Origin: a virus
DNA length: 21,676 nucleotides
Virus record (IMG/VR): IMGVR_UViG_3300044972_000600
Location: 1-21,676 of that record
Reading direction: 5' to 3' (one strand)
Positions 13,087-18,900 of the stretch are shown here, piece by piece; position 1 is the first letter of the stretch, and every line of letters starts with the position of its first letter. The position numbers and the translations under genes are program-made. A model generated the notes under the pieces. The model ran no database searches. It was not told the DNA's origin and saw nothing but the letters and a program-made list of their open reading frames with translations.

Positions 13087-13773
13087 TTAGCAGTTATCCC
13101 CAGAAGATATAGTTCTTTCGGTATCAAGACTATCAATACAGATGCCATACATTGTGTGCCTTATTCCAGAGGTTACTGAGGTTACTTTGTGAGTAAACTC
13201 TTTTGTTATAGGTATATTGATAATCATTCCTGGCTTTGGTTTGATAATAATATCTGGTTTGTATTTAAATAATAACTCTCCACCTTCAAAATCATCATTT
13301 AAATATAGTGACCAAGCACCAGTTAAGCCATCATCTTTTTGCCCTGGATTGCCCTTTTCATGATGCCAGTCAAATGCTCCATGATTGTCAACACCGTCCT
13401 GAAATGGCCAGAATGACTGGAGGGTTGTGTTGCGAACCAAAGTGTTAGGCAGCACCATTGATAGTCTATCTAGCAAAGCATTAGGGCCCCAGAATATGGG
13501 ATCGTATTGTCTTTCATCATCATCTGTTGGAAATACTGCACTTAACCCTAGGTCAATTCCTCTTGTAGGGCATACCGTTCCTTCATCGTGTAGTCTGTAT
13601 TTGACACCAATAAATTTATTTCTTATGGATGGAGACCTGGATGTTATGTACCACCCTGTAGGCTCGTCGCAATGTCTTTTGAGTTCGGCGGATTCATCTT
13701 CAGTCAAAAAATTAGGTATGTACCACAGGTCTTGGTCTAGGTATACTTTCTGGCTTTCGAGCAATCTCTTCAC
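13087..13773 (-). CDS. 2OG-Fe(II) oxygenase (prolyl 4-hydroxylase-like)
   Basis: A double-stranded beta-helix dioxygenase. Counting from a GTG start at 13773 (228 residues), the metal site would be H137-x-E139 in WHHEKG and H195 in FTHKV, with R205 binding 2-oxoglutarate. The segment LYLNDDFEGGEL and a later IKPKPGMIINIP match the P4H-like pattern. Glu in place of the usual Asp in the iron triad is uncommon. Start choice: TATAAT at 13781-13786 ends 7 bases before GTG 13773, while ATG 13779 or ATG 13875 would lengthen it by 2 or 34 residues. The substrate is unknown (protein, nucleic acid or small molecule). Confidence 0.8.
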   Translation of the reverse strand: MKRLLESQKVYLDQDLWYIPNFLTEDESAELKRHCDEPTGWYITSRSPSIRNKFIGVKYRLHDEGTVCPTRGIDLGLSAVFPTDDDERQYDPIFWGPNALLDRLSMVLPNTLVRNTTLQSFWPFQDGVDNHGAFDWHHEKGNPGQKDDGLTGAWSLYLNDDFEGGELLFKYKPDIIIKPKPGMIINIPITKEFTHKVTSVTSGIRHTMYGICIDSLDTERTISSGDNC

Positions 13774-13856
13774 GCCCATTATTATATCATCTTTAAAGTT
13801 CGGCGCAAAATAGAAGTAAAGAACCTTCCTATGCCCTAAACGGGCACTATTGGTTA

Positions 13857-14306
13857 CTATACAACTGTTGCCCATTTAATTACATTGCACCTTCCATGTG
13901 CTGGTCTGACATTTTCCAGGGTATCTAGACCACCCCTAGACAAAGGATAAACATGATCTATGTGCAAACCCTTCTCCCATCCATTCTGACCTACCTGTCT
14001 TGGAGCATTTAAATCTATTGGGGTTTGACAGATATGACAGTCTAAACCATAAACCTCAAGTACATCCTTGTCTGAATAGTTTCCAGGAGATGTGTTGTTT
14101 CTACGAAAATGTCTACGAGCATTAGGTGTGCGAAATCTCCAGTCTCTTCGTAATCTATTTATCTCTTCCTTACGAACAACTCTTTGGTTTCTCCAATAGA
14201 CTCTCTCTGCATCTGTACATGGCTGACAAGGCTCTTCTTTCATATCTCGTCTATGCCAATCATAGCCAGATCGTGTTCCGTGCTCAGGCTCTGATTTATG
14301 TCTCAT
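13857..14306 (-). CDS. HNH endonuclease, 149 aa
   Basis: An HNH nuclease with zinc pairs C90-x2-C93 and H137/C140 and catalytic HIDH at 115-118, followed by PLSRGG, N132 and GRCN. An N-terminal C27-x2-C30 and Arg-rich helices (44-70) probably bind DNA. Its start at 14306 is fixed by a promoter with the -10 box 6 bases upstream. Free-standing HNH enzymes in phages may be homing nucleases or part of packaging; no terminase is nearby, so homing or host-DNA cutting is more likely (inference). Confidence 0.88.
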   Translation of the reverse strand: MRHKSEPEHGTRSGYDWHRRDMKEEPCQPCTDAERVYWRNQRVVRKEEINRLRRDWRFRTPNARRHFRRNNTSPGNYSDKDVLEVYGLDCHICQTPIDLNAPRQVGQNGWEKGLHIDHVYPLSRGGLDTLENVRPAHGRCNVIKWATVV

Positions 14307-14312
14307 CAAACC

Positions 14313-14341
14313 ATTATCTCAGAAAATTCGGGGGAAGTCAA
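14313..14341 (-). promoter_or_regulatory. Leaderless promoter of the HNH gene
   Basis: TTGACT (14336-14341), a 17-bp spacer, GATAAT (14313-14318, extended by TG), 6 bases, ATG. It lies in the 75-base divergent gap shared with the + strand oxygenase gene. Confidence 0.65.
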
Positions 14342-14369
14342 GAAAGCATCATAATCCCCAATAGCATGA

Positions 14370-14375
14370 TAGAAT
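14370..14375 (+). promoter_or_regulatory. -10 box of a leaderless promoter for the 14382 gene
   Basis: TG-A-TAGAAT ends exactly 6 bases before the ATG at 14382. It is divergent from the HNH promoter, so the two genes share a control region. No ribosome site is present. Confidence 0.5.
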
Positions 14376-14381
14376 ACCTAT

Positions 14382-15236
14382 ATGAAACCAGAACTATGTA
14401 ATGCAAGCCCCCAAGGAGTAGGACATGCTGGAGAGTATGGCAAGATAGGCTTTTCCCCATGTGGCGAATATGTCTCCCATGAGAGTGATAAACCCTGCAA
14501 CCCTCTACCTGTTAATGAAGGTTTGATAAATAAGGATAACTGCCACTGTAAGGAAGCCTTATGCCCATGTGGGGAGTTCTTGTCCCATAGGGTGATTGAT
14601 CCATGTACCGCAAAAATATCAGAGCCAGAGATTGAACCAGAGGTTGAGAGTTATGGTGAGATAGGTTTGGCTACAAATGTATTTTCAGAAAAAGAGATAG
14701 ATGGTTTGTATGCGATTATAAATTCCAGATGGCCAGATACTAACAAAGAGTTAGGTAGAATTGAGTTTAGCCTACCTTTGGATATCATAAAGACAAAGAC
14801 CGTTGAAAAATTACAAAATATTGTAAAGCAGGTTACTGATGTACCGTTGGAGATACGCAGTGTTACCTATGTAGAGTACAACCCATTGTATGGTAATCCT
14901 AACCTACCCCCACACCTTGATGCAGATGTAAATGACCTTATCCTGAATATCCAGATAGAGTCTAACACCGATTGGGCTTTAGGTTTAGACCTTAAGGCAT
15001 ATAAGATAGAGGACAACTCTGCCCTTATCTTTAATCCCAATAAGCAGATCCATTGGAGAGCCCATAAGGAGTTTAAGGATGGAGAGTATGTCAGGATGTT
15101 GTTCATAAGGTTGTTTAACCCAGAGAGCCCATCAGATTACTCACACCTAGATGTTCTCCAAGACCATGAGATGTTTAAAGAAGCAAGAGAGTTTAGAGAT
15201 AGTTATCCACAGGCTGATAGACTAAAAATGTCATAG
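14382..15236 (+). CDS. Cys-repeat / 2OG-Fe(II) oxygenase fusion
   Basis: A 284-residue protein. The N-terminal part has two copies of CGE-(Y/F)-(V/L)-SH-x5-C (C27...H33...C39 and C63...H69...C75) with further cysteines at 6, 54, 56 and 61, probably zinc knuckles. The C-terminal 190 residues look like a 2OG-Fe(II) oxygenase: H178-x-D180 in PPHLDAD, a distal His (H224 or H228) in IHWRAH, and R238 or R243 for 2-oxoglutarate. It is the only + strand gene between two - strand blocks. Its last codons carry a DnaA box. The substrate is unknown; the knuckles may bring it to a nucleic acid or protein partner (inference). Confidence 0.7.
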   Translation: MKPELCNASPQGVGHAGEYGKIGFSPCGEYVSHESDKPCNPLPVNEGLINKDNCHCKEALCPCGEFLSHRVIDPCTAKISEPEIEPEVESYGEIGLATNVFSEKEIDGLYAIINSRWPDTNKELGRIEFSLPLDIIKTKTVEKLQNIVKQVTDVPLEIRSVTYVEYNPLYGNPNLPPHLDADVNDLILNIQIESNTDWALGLDLKAYKIEDNSALIFNPNKQIHWRAHKEFKDGEYVRMLFIRLFNPESPSDYSHLDVLQDHEMFKEAREFRDSYPQADRLKMS

Positions 15237-15320
15237 TTATCCACAAGTTATCCACAGATTAATCTTACTGATTATATTATTAGACAGTCTAGAAGTGGAG
15301 TGAAGTGGAGGATAGTGGAG
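15203..15320. other. Candidate replication origin: DnaA boxes, AT-rich stretch, iterons
   Basis: Three perfect TTATCCACA boxes lie at 15203-15211, 15237-15245 and 15248-15256. The last two are one helical turn (11 bp) apart in the same direction. An AT-rich stretch follows (15257-15290), then three GTGGAG units with a strict 10-bp period (15295, 15305, 15315). This is the arrangement of origin elements in plasmids, phages and chromosomes. No rep gene is visible nearby. The first box is inside the end of the oxygenase gene and could be chance. Confidence 0.5.
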
Positions 15321-15390
15321 TATAGGGCCCTTTTATAGATGGCGTCGTAATCTTCTGGGCGACAAACCTCACATCTCCAAACCTTCAAAC

Positions 15391-15419
15391 CTCATACCAC
15401 ATATGCCCGATATTGTCAA
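15391..15419 (-). promoter_or_regulatory. Orphan promoter facing the DnaA boxes (inverted copy)
   Basis: TTGACA (15414-15419), a 17-bp spacer, TATGAG (15391-15396). It lies inside a longer sequence that recurs in the opposite direction at about 15872-15909 (GGTTTGACAATAT, ten variable bases, TGGTAT-R-AGGTTTG). No open frame follows it; a transcript would cross the iterons and DnaA boxes. Confidence 0.5.
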
Positions 15420-15447
15420 ACCTCATATCCTATTGTAAGGTTTGGGC

Positions 15448-15476
15448 ATTATACATGCAAAACCTTGGTTTGTCAA
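15448..15476 (-). promoter_or_regulatory. Perfect orphan sigma70 promoter
   Basis: TTGACA (15471-15476), a 17-bp spacer, TATAAT (15448-15453) on the - strand. No gene follows before the end of the convergent oxygenase gene about 200 bases on. It may make a non-coding or replication-primer RNA (inference). Confidence 0.7.
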
Positions 15477-15521
15477 GTCCTTGTATGCATGATTTTGCCC
15501 ATAAAAAATCTCCCAAAACCA

Positions 15522-15546
15522 GGGAGAAATTGTCGATAATCGTAAT
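15522..15546 (+). repeat. Copy R1 of the GGGAAAA-N12-TCGTAAT repeat
   Basis: GGGAGAAA (15522-15529) and TCGTAAT (15540-15546), with the same separation as in copies R2-R5. It is the most diverged copy and lies in the gene-free part of the candidate origin region. Confidence 0.4.
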
Positions 15547-15603
15547 CTTATTTTATAAAACCAATATGAAATATTTAAGAAACCAGGATAAAAGGTTTGT
15601 TAT

Positions 15604-15855
15604 TTACCATAGGGTTAATTGGGTATACTTTGACTCCCCCGATTTTTGCGACGGCATAGGATAAGGGGCATGATTAACAGTATTATCAATGATTTCCGCA
15701 GGGGATCTAAAGAAAGGAAAGAAAGCCTTAAGAGTAACAATAGAATACAACATGCCTGTTAATGTACCTACTGCTTCATTAAATATTGCAGAGTCAGAAA
15801 GAGAATCATGTCTATGAGACTTGTTCTGATACATCTTTGCAAAGTGGTGTGGCAT
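15604..15855 (-). CDS. Hypothetical protein, 83 aa
   Basis: A His-rich N-terminus, one moderately hydrophobic segment (about residues 28-48, GTLTGMLYSIVTLKAFFPFF) and a polar tail; it could be membrane-associated. TATAAT (15862-15867, extended by TG) ends 6 bases before the ATG, so the mRNA would be leaderless. It is isolated inside the repeat-rich origin-like region. No family recognised. Confidence 0.55.
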   Translation of the reverse strand: MPHHFAKMYQNKSHRHDSLSDSAIFNEAVGTLTGMLYSIVTLKAFFPFFRSPAEIIDNTVNHAPYPMPSQKSGESKYTQLTLW

Positions 15856-15861
15856 GGTTTA

Positions 15862-15867
15862 ATTATA
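15862..15867 (-). promoter_or_regulatory. Extended -10 box of a leaderless promoter for the 15855 gene
   Basis: TG-T-TATAAT, 6 bases, ATG. It lies back to back with the + strand promoter at 15875-15903. Confidence 0.55.
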
Positions 15868-15874
15868 ACATGGT

Positions 15875-15903
15875 TTGACAATATAAGGTTTGTATGGTAT
15901 AAG
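15875..15903 (+). promoter_or_regulatory. Orphan + strand promoter (inverted partner of 15391-15419)
   Basis: TTGACA (15875-15880), a 17-bp spacer, TATAAG (15898-15903), embedded in the same GGTTTG-flanked sequence as the - strand copy. Only frames of 11 and 25 codons follow. The RNA would cover repeats R2 and R3 and run antisense into the 16068 gene. Confidence 0.55.
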
Positions 15904-15919
15904 GTTTGGCCAAACCAGG

Positions 15920-15997
15920 ATATGCTAGGTTTGGGGAAAAGAATTGGCCCATCGTAATATGCCTAGGTTTGGGGAAAAGAATTTGATCGTTCGTAAT
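15920..15997 (+). repeat. Tandem repeat units R2 and R3
   Basis: Two near-identical units 37-39 bp apart, each ATATGC(C)TAGG, TTTGGGGAAAAGAATT, about 6-8 variable bases, then TCGTAAT. The G-run at 15933 or 15971 is 19 or 20 bases before TCGTAAT. The same pattern, more diverged, recurs at 15522-15546 and 18811-18879, always between genes. Confidence 0.65.
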
Positions 15998-16035
15998 CAT
16001 CTTTTGAAAATGTGGTTTGCATGGTTTGACATATG

Positions 16036-16063
16036 AGAAAATATAGGGCGCCCCCGCAGGGGC
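16036..16063 (-). terminator. Intrinsic terminator after the 16068 gene
   Basis: On the - strand a GCCCC/GGGGC stem with a short loop (16050-16063) is followed by CGCCCTATATTTT. It lies 5 bases after the stop of the 16068 gene. The U-rich run is interrupted, so termination may be partial. Confidence 0.5.
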
Positions 16064-16067
16064 CAGA

Positions 16068-16361
16068 TTACTCGATTGTGTTTCTCTTTTGGTGTGAAAG
16101 TTCTAGCACGGAATCTAAGTTAATCTTGGGTAGCATCTCAACTTCCTCTACTGTGACATCTAACAACTTAAACATCATCTCAATAGTTTCGTCAACATAG
16201 TCCTCACCAAGTGGTGTCAAACCAGGAACCAAACCTTCTGCCACTACATACGACAATGGCAAACCAATGTCGTTGTATTCCATAAATACGGAGAAGTCCT
16301 CGTCATCACGATAGTCAATCCATAGTTGTGCTAGTAAGCCTGTCTTATCTGCGTAGTCCAT
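16068..16361 (-). CDS. Hypothetical acidic protein, 97 aa
   Basis: A strongly acidic soluble protein with a long Asp/Glu-rich helical end. No family recognised. Its start overlaps the upstream gene by 17 bases. It is the last gene of this unit, followed by a terminator. Confidence 0.7.
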   Translation of the reverse strand: MDYADKTGLLAQLWIDYRDDEDFSVFMEYNDIGLPLSYVVAEGLVPGLTPLGEDYVDETIEMMFKLLDVTVEEVEMLPKINLDSVLELSHQKRNTIE

Positions 16362-16584
16362 TTGCGGGTCCTTTCATCTCTAACATAAGTTTATCATACT
16401 CTTCCATAGATGTCAAACTCAAAACCTCTAGTCTGTGGTAGTTAATAAGGGGTAGGTTTCTTACCATGTAGTATCCTACTCTTTCTAAGTCTACCGCAAA
16501 ATCTTGGGTAAGGAGTCTGCCTAACTGTTCTGCCATACGTGTTTCTTTATTGTGTGTTGCCGTTCGTCTGATTGAATAAGCCAT
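16345..16584 (-). CDS. Hypothetical protein, 79 aa
   Basis: A basic N-terminus (SIRRTATHNKETR) and a helical remainder. The ribosome site GAGGAG lies 7 bases before the ATG, and a terminator sits immediately upstream at 16612-16651, so it probably begins a new transcription unit. No family recognised. Confidence 0.7.
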   Translation of the reverse strand: MAYSIRRTATHNKETRMAEQLGRLLTQDFAVDLERVGYYMVRNLPLINYHRLEVLSLTSMEEYDKLMLEMKGPANGLRR

Positions 16585-16611
16585 AGGTATCTCCTCTATT
16601 CTATTGTATCA

Positions 16612-16651
16612 AAAAGTAGGGGGAAGGGCAAGCCCCACGCCAGCCCCTCCC
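16612..16651 (-). terminator. Intrinsic terminator of the 18800-16679 operon
   Basis: On the - strand GGGAGGGGC (16643-16651) pairs with GCCCTTCCC (16621-16629), nine pairs with one G-U, followed by five bases and TTTTT (16612-16616). A second hairpin CTAGGG/CCCCTAG lies just after the 16679 stop. Confidence 0.65.
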
Positions 16652-16678
16652 ACCTTATTAATCTAGGGGACCCACTCC

Positions 16679-17047
16679 CTAGATCTGCTCAGCCAAAACC
16701 TTGGGTACGTATGCATTAATAAACATTTGCCAGTCAACCTGTAGGTCCCTGCCTGCCTCATAGATAGTCTCTTTAGCAATATCGATGACGACTGTGGTCT
16801 CACCTAATTCAAAGTTGGTACCTTTAATGGCATAAATTCCAAACCCTGTTTCCTCTAGGATTGAATCTTGCATAAAATAACTAATCATCATACGGGTAAA
16901 GTAGGCATAGTCTGACCACCTAGGCTTTGCATGCTGCAGGGCCATTGCTAGGTCCCGTTGCCATTCTGTCTCACCCCAGTGGCTATATAGGACTACGTGT
17001 GCTTCATCCTCAACGTCTTTAAATACAAAGTTAATACGTGCTCCCAT
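16679..17047 (-). CDS. Hypothetical protein, 122 aa
   Basis: A mixed alpha/beta soluble protein with Trp-rich parts (HWGETEWQRDLAMALQHAK) and a beta stretch (TTVVIDIAKETIY). It ends the overlapping operon that starts at 18800. AAGGAG lies 10 bases before the ATG, which overlaps the upstream stop (TAATG). No family recognised. Confidence 0.75.
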   Translation of the reverse strand: MGARINFVFKDVEDEAHVVLYSHWGETEWQRDLAMALQHAKPRWSDYAYFTRMMISYFMQDSILEETGFGIYAIKGTNFELGETTVVIDIAKETIYEAGRDLQVDWQMFINAYVPKVLAEQI

Positions 17048-17193
17048 TAGTCTTGCTCCTTAAAAGATACAATTGATAGTTGGCTTAGAATTTCGTTGCA
17101 GAGGTCCTCTTCATTATCTGATTCAGCCTCGTATCTAAATGTCATGTAATCACCTGTTGGTTCGAAGATGATCTCTACTTTGTATTCGTTCAT
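17047..17193 (-). CDS. Hypothetical protein, 48 aa
   Basis: A beta-hairpin-like start (EYKVEIIFEP...MTFRYEAE) followed by an acidic helix. Both ends overlap neighbours by TAATG. Its small size and tight coupling are typical of this operon. Function unknown. Confidence 0.65.
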   Translation of the reverse strand: MNEYKVEIIFEPTGDYMTFRYEAESDNEEDLCNEILSQLSIVSFKEQD

Positions 17194-17381
17194 TAGTTTG
17201 CAGCCTCCATTGATTTACGATATGCTTTCCAAGTTTTATCAATCACTTTAAATTCTTCAGGTGTGGTGCAGGTTGGACAAGCACCCATTTCTATATAGCC
17301 AGCATTCTGAATGAACCATAGGTCTGAGTCATTCTCGTCATCAAAAACATTTGAACACCTAGGGCATGTATATTCTTTCAT
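17193..17381 (-). CDS. Zinc-ribbon protein, 62 aa
   Basis: C6-x2-C9 and C35-x2-C38 form a classical zinc ribbon (YTCPRCSNVF and GACPTC). The start at 17381 is chosen because AAGGA lies 9 bases ahead and the ATG overlaps the upstream stop (ATGA); the frame is open further upstream to an ATG at 17399. It probably binds nucleic acid or protein; no specific family. Confidence 0.7.
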   Translation of the reverse strand: MKEYTCPRCSNVFDDENDSDLWFIQNAGYIEMGACPTCTTPEEFKVIDKTWKAYRKSMEAAN

Positions 17382-17761
17382 TGGTTTATTCCTTCGCATA
17401 GTGGGTCGTGGGGTAGTTCTTCATCAAGTATATCACCACAGAAATCACATGTCAAGTCAGGCTCACCCACCTGTATCTGAATGGTCAGACCATCAGGGCA
17501 CGGCACCTCAGTGACGAAGTATCCTAATCTATTTACAAATCCCCAGCCATTCCATACATAGGTACCACCGTCGTCACCCTGACCATACATCCAGATATTG
17601 GCAGGGGACTGAGACTTAACAAACTCAACCTCATCACCATAGGTCTCAAACATAACACCACCGTCTCCATTGTCAAAGGAGGCATTACTGTCTATATGGT
17701 TAATGATTGGCTTGTATGTGTCACACCACTCGTCAAAGTCCATTTCAATGAAGTTACCCAT
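17378..17761 (-). CDS. Hypothetical protein with C-terminal zinc motif, 127 aa
   Basis: A beta-rich, Gly/Trp-rich body and a C-terminal TCDFCGD...LPHDPLC with C-x2-C, His and Cys that could hold zinc. The ATG at 17761 overlaps the end of the previous gene by 8 bases; upstream in-frame starts to 17788 are less likely. No family recognised. Confidence 0.7.
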   Translation of the reverse strand: MGNFIEMDFDEWCDTYKPIINHIDSNASFDNGDGGVMFETYGDEVEFVKSQSPANIWMYGQGDDGGTYVWNGWGFVNRLGYFVTEVPCPDGLTIQIQVGEPDLTCDFCGDILDEELPHDPLCEGINQ

Positions 17762-18020
17762 TGTTCTTAATCCTATCATTAATAGCAAAGGCTAGGCCAT
17801 ATGTTAGTTGGTATACTTCTACATAAGCGTCAAGCATACCTTCTAGGTGTAGTCGGTTTACTGTTTGGTCATACTCCTCATCATCGTGGTCAGTGTACTC
17901 AGCCAATGCTTGCTCGGTTTGATACATAAGGTTTTTTAGTTCACCATGTAGAATGTCTGTGCCAGACTCTCCTAGGTCAACCAGTTTTTGTAGTCGTGGG
18001 TCTAGTTGTGTTGTTGTCAT
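17754..18020 (-). CDS. Hypothetical helical protein, 88 aa
   Basis: An all-helical, acidic soluble protein (long helices around residues 5-45 and 52-85). The ATG shares a base with the upstream stop (TAATG). No motif recognised. Confidence 0.7.
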   Translation of the reverse strand: MTTTQLDPRLQKLVDLGESGTDILHGELKNLMYQTEQALAEYTDHDDEEYDQTVNRLHLEGMLDAYVEVYQLTYGLAFAINDRIKNNG

Positions 18021-18181
18021 TACTCTAGTATACCCTCGACCACTGACAAATAGTGACGGGAGACATCAATGGCACCTTCAAGGTAAGGAACAATGCTATC
18101 AGCACCGTCCTCGTTATCTAGGTCTTGCTCTAGACTGATGATATGTATCTTTATATATTCTTTGAGTGTGTTTAGGTCCAT
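18020..18181 (-). CDS. Hypothetical helical protein, 53 aa
   Basis: It fills the gap between two operon genes and ends in a TAATG overlap. Helical and acidic; no ribosome site. A TATAAT 7 bases before the ATG lies in the last codons of the upstream gene and is probably coding coincidence. Confidence 0.6.
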   Translation of the reverse strand: MDLNTLKEYIKIHIISLEQDLDNEDGADSIVPYLEGAIDVSRHYLSVVEGILE

Positions 18182-18185
18182 AGTA

Positions 18186-18401
18186 TTAATTATACGGGTT
18201 CGTGTTGATTTTTACAACCTCACGGGGTGTGACCTTCGTCACAGGCTCCAGGAGTGGTCCTGTTCCATCTCCCTGTGATAATAGGATAACTATTCCTAAT
18301 CCACCGCAAATGCAGGCGGGATCAAGAACCTTATCAGCACAGGCAGTAATCTCTATAAGTGCATCACAATCAGTACATAGATAATCATACTTAGTCCACA
18401 T
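18186..18401 (-). CDS. FmdB-like zinc-ribbon protein, 71 aa
   Basis: The start YDYLCTDCDALIEI resembles FmdB/Zf-ribbon regulatory proteins, with C9-x2-C12 and C30-x-C32 as zinc ligands. The start at 18401 is supported by GGAG 9 bases ahead and a TAATG overlap with the upstream peptide gene. The second pair is C-x-C rather than the usual C-x2-C. The role is unknown. Confidence 0.65.
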   Translation of the reverse strand: MWTKYDYLCTDCDALIEITACADKVLDPACICGGLGIVILLSQGDGTGPLLEPVTKVTPREVVKINTNPYN

Positions 18402-18478
18402 TATTTGCTCCAATAATATACTAAAATAAGAAAAATCCCAGTAAGACTTAGGGCTATAGAAATAGTTTCATTTGTCAT
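18401..18478 (-). CDS. 25-residue membrane peptide
   Basis: A polar start, one hydrophobic helix (ISIALSLTGIFLILVYYW) and SK at the end. Both stop and start are tied to neighbours by TAATG, which makes a chance frame unlikely. It could be a small regulator of a membrane protein. Confidence 0.5.
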   Translation of the reverse strand: MTNETISIALSLTGIFLILVYYWSK

Positions 18479-18636
18479 TAGTCAAAGTACCCTTCTGCCC
18501 ATAGTCCATTAAGAAAGTCTGAGGCGTTGGATAGGTATCTAGCAATAGCAGGGTTCTCGTCCTGGTTTATCATCAATAGGGCAGAGTCAATGCCATAGGT
18601 CATATCATTTAGATCTTGTAGTTCATAGCCTAACAT
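18478..18636 (-). CDS. Hypothetical protein, 52 aa
   Basis: A helical, acidic soluble protein. The start shares a base with the upstream stop (TGATG) and the stop is in a TAATG overlap. No family recognised. Confidence 0.6.
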   Translation of the reverse strand: MLGYELQDLNDMTYGIDSALLMINQDENPAIARYLSNASDFLNGLWAEGYFD

Positions 18637-18800
18637 CAGTTCTCCTCATCCCACCAGTATTTGACTATTGTGTTTAGGGTAGTGTGGATGTTGCAATCAC
18701 AATCCCCACCGTTCATATTTTCCATGTATTCGAGATGGGACTCGTTGTCCATATACATCTCATTGACTAGTTCGTCAATCGTTCTCATTGTTTGGGTCAT
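18636..18800 (-). CDS. First gene of the overlapping operon, 54 aa
   Basis: An acidic, Met-rich helical protein with a C-x-C pair (GGDCDCNIH). No ribosome site; the ATG lies 6 bases after a -10 box, so it is leaderless. An alternative ATG lies four codons in (18788). No family recognised. Confidence 0.6.
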   Translation of the reverse strand: MTQTMRTIDELVNEMYMDNESHLEYMENMNGGDCDCNIHTTLNTIVKYWWDEEN

Positions 18801-18806
18801 AGATTA

Positions 18807-18835
18807 ATTCTAGCAGGTTTCGGGAAAAAAATCAA
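18807..18835 (-). promoter_or_regulatory. Leaderless promoter of the 18800-16679 operon
   Basis: TTGATT (18830-18835), a 17-bp spacer, TAGAAT (18807-18812, extended by TG), 6 bases, ATG. The spacer and -35 box overlap repeat copy R4. It would drive ten or so overlapping genes. Confidence 0.6.
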
Positions 18836-18879
18836 CTCTTCGTAATTAAATTCCAGGAAAAATATCACTCTATCGTAAT
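18811..18879 (-). repeat. Repeat units R4 and R5
   Basis: Two units 33 bp apart with GGGAAAA (18822) or AGGAAAA (18855) followed at about 18 bases by TCGTAAT (18840-18846 and 18873-18879). They match the units at 15920-15997 in layout. R4 overlaps the operon promoter, which suggests a regulatory role. Confidence 0.55.
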
Positions 18880-18900
18880 TAAGTTTTAACAAAAATCTCA

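Noticed and set aside
15413-15664. 83-codon + strand frame in the origin-like region
   Set aside because: It runs through promoters and repeats, has no ribosome site or -10 box at the start, and its composition is irregular.
18020-18049. TTGTCAGT plus TATACT as a promoter for the 18020 gene
   Set aside because: All these bases are codons of the 53-residue gene 18020-18181; with a TAATG overlap, translational coupling is the simpler reading.
18182-18193. TATAAT as a leaderless promoter of the 18181 gene
   Set aside because: It falls within the last codons and stop of the upstream gene in a tightly coupled operon, so it is likely coincidental.
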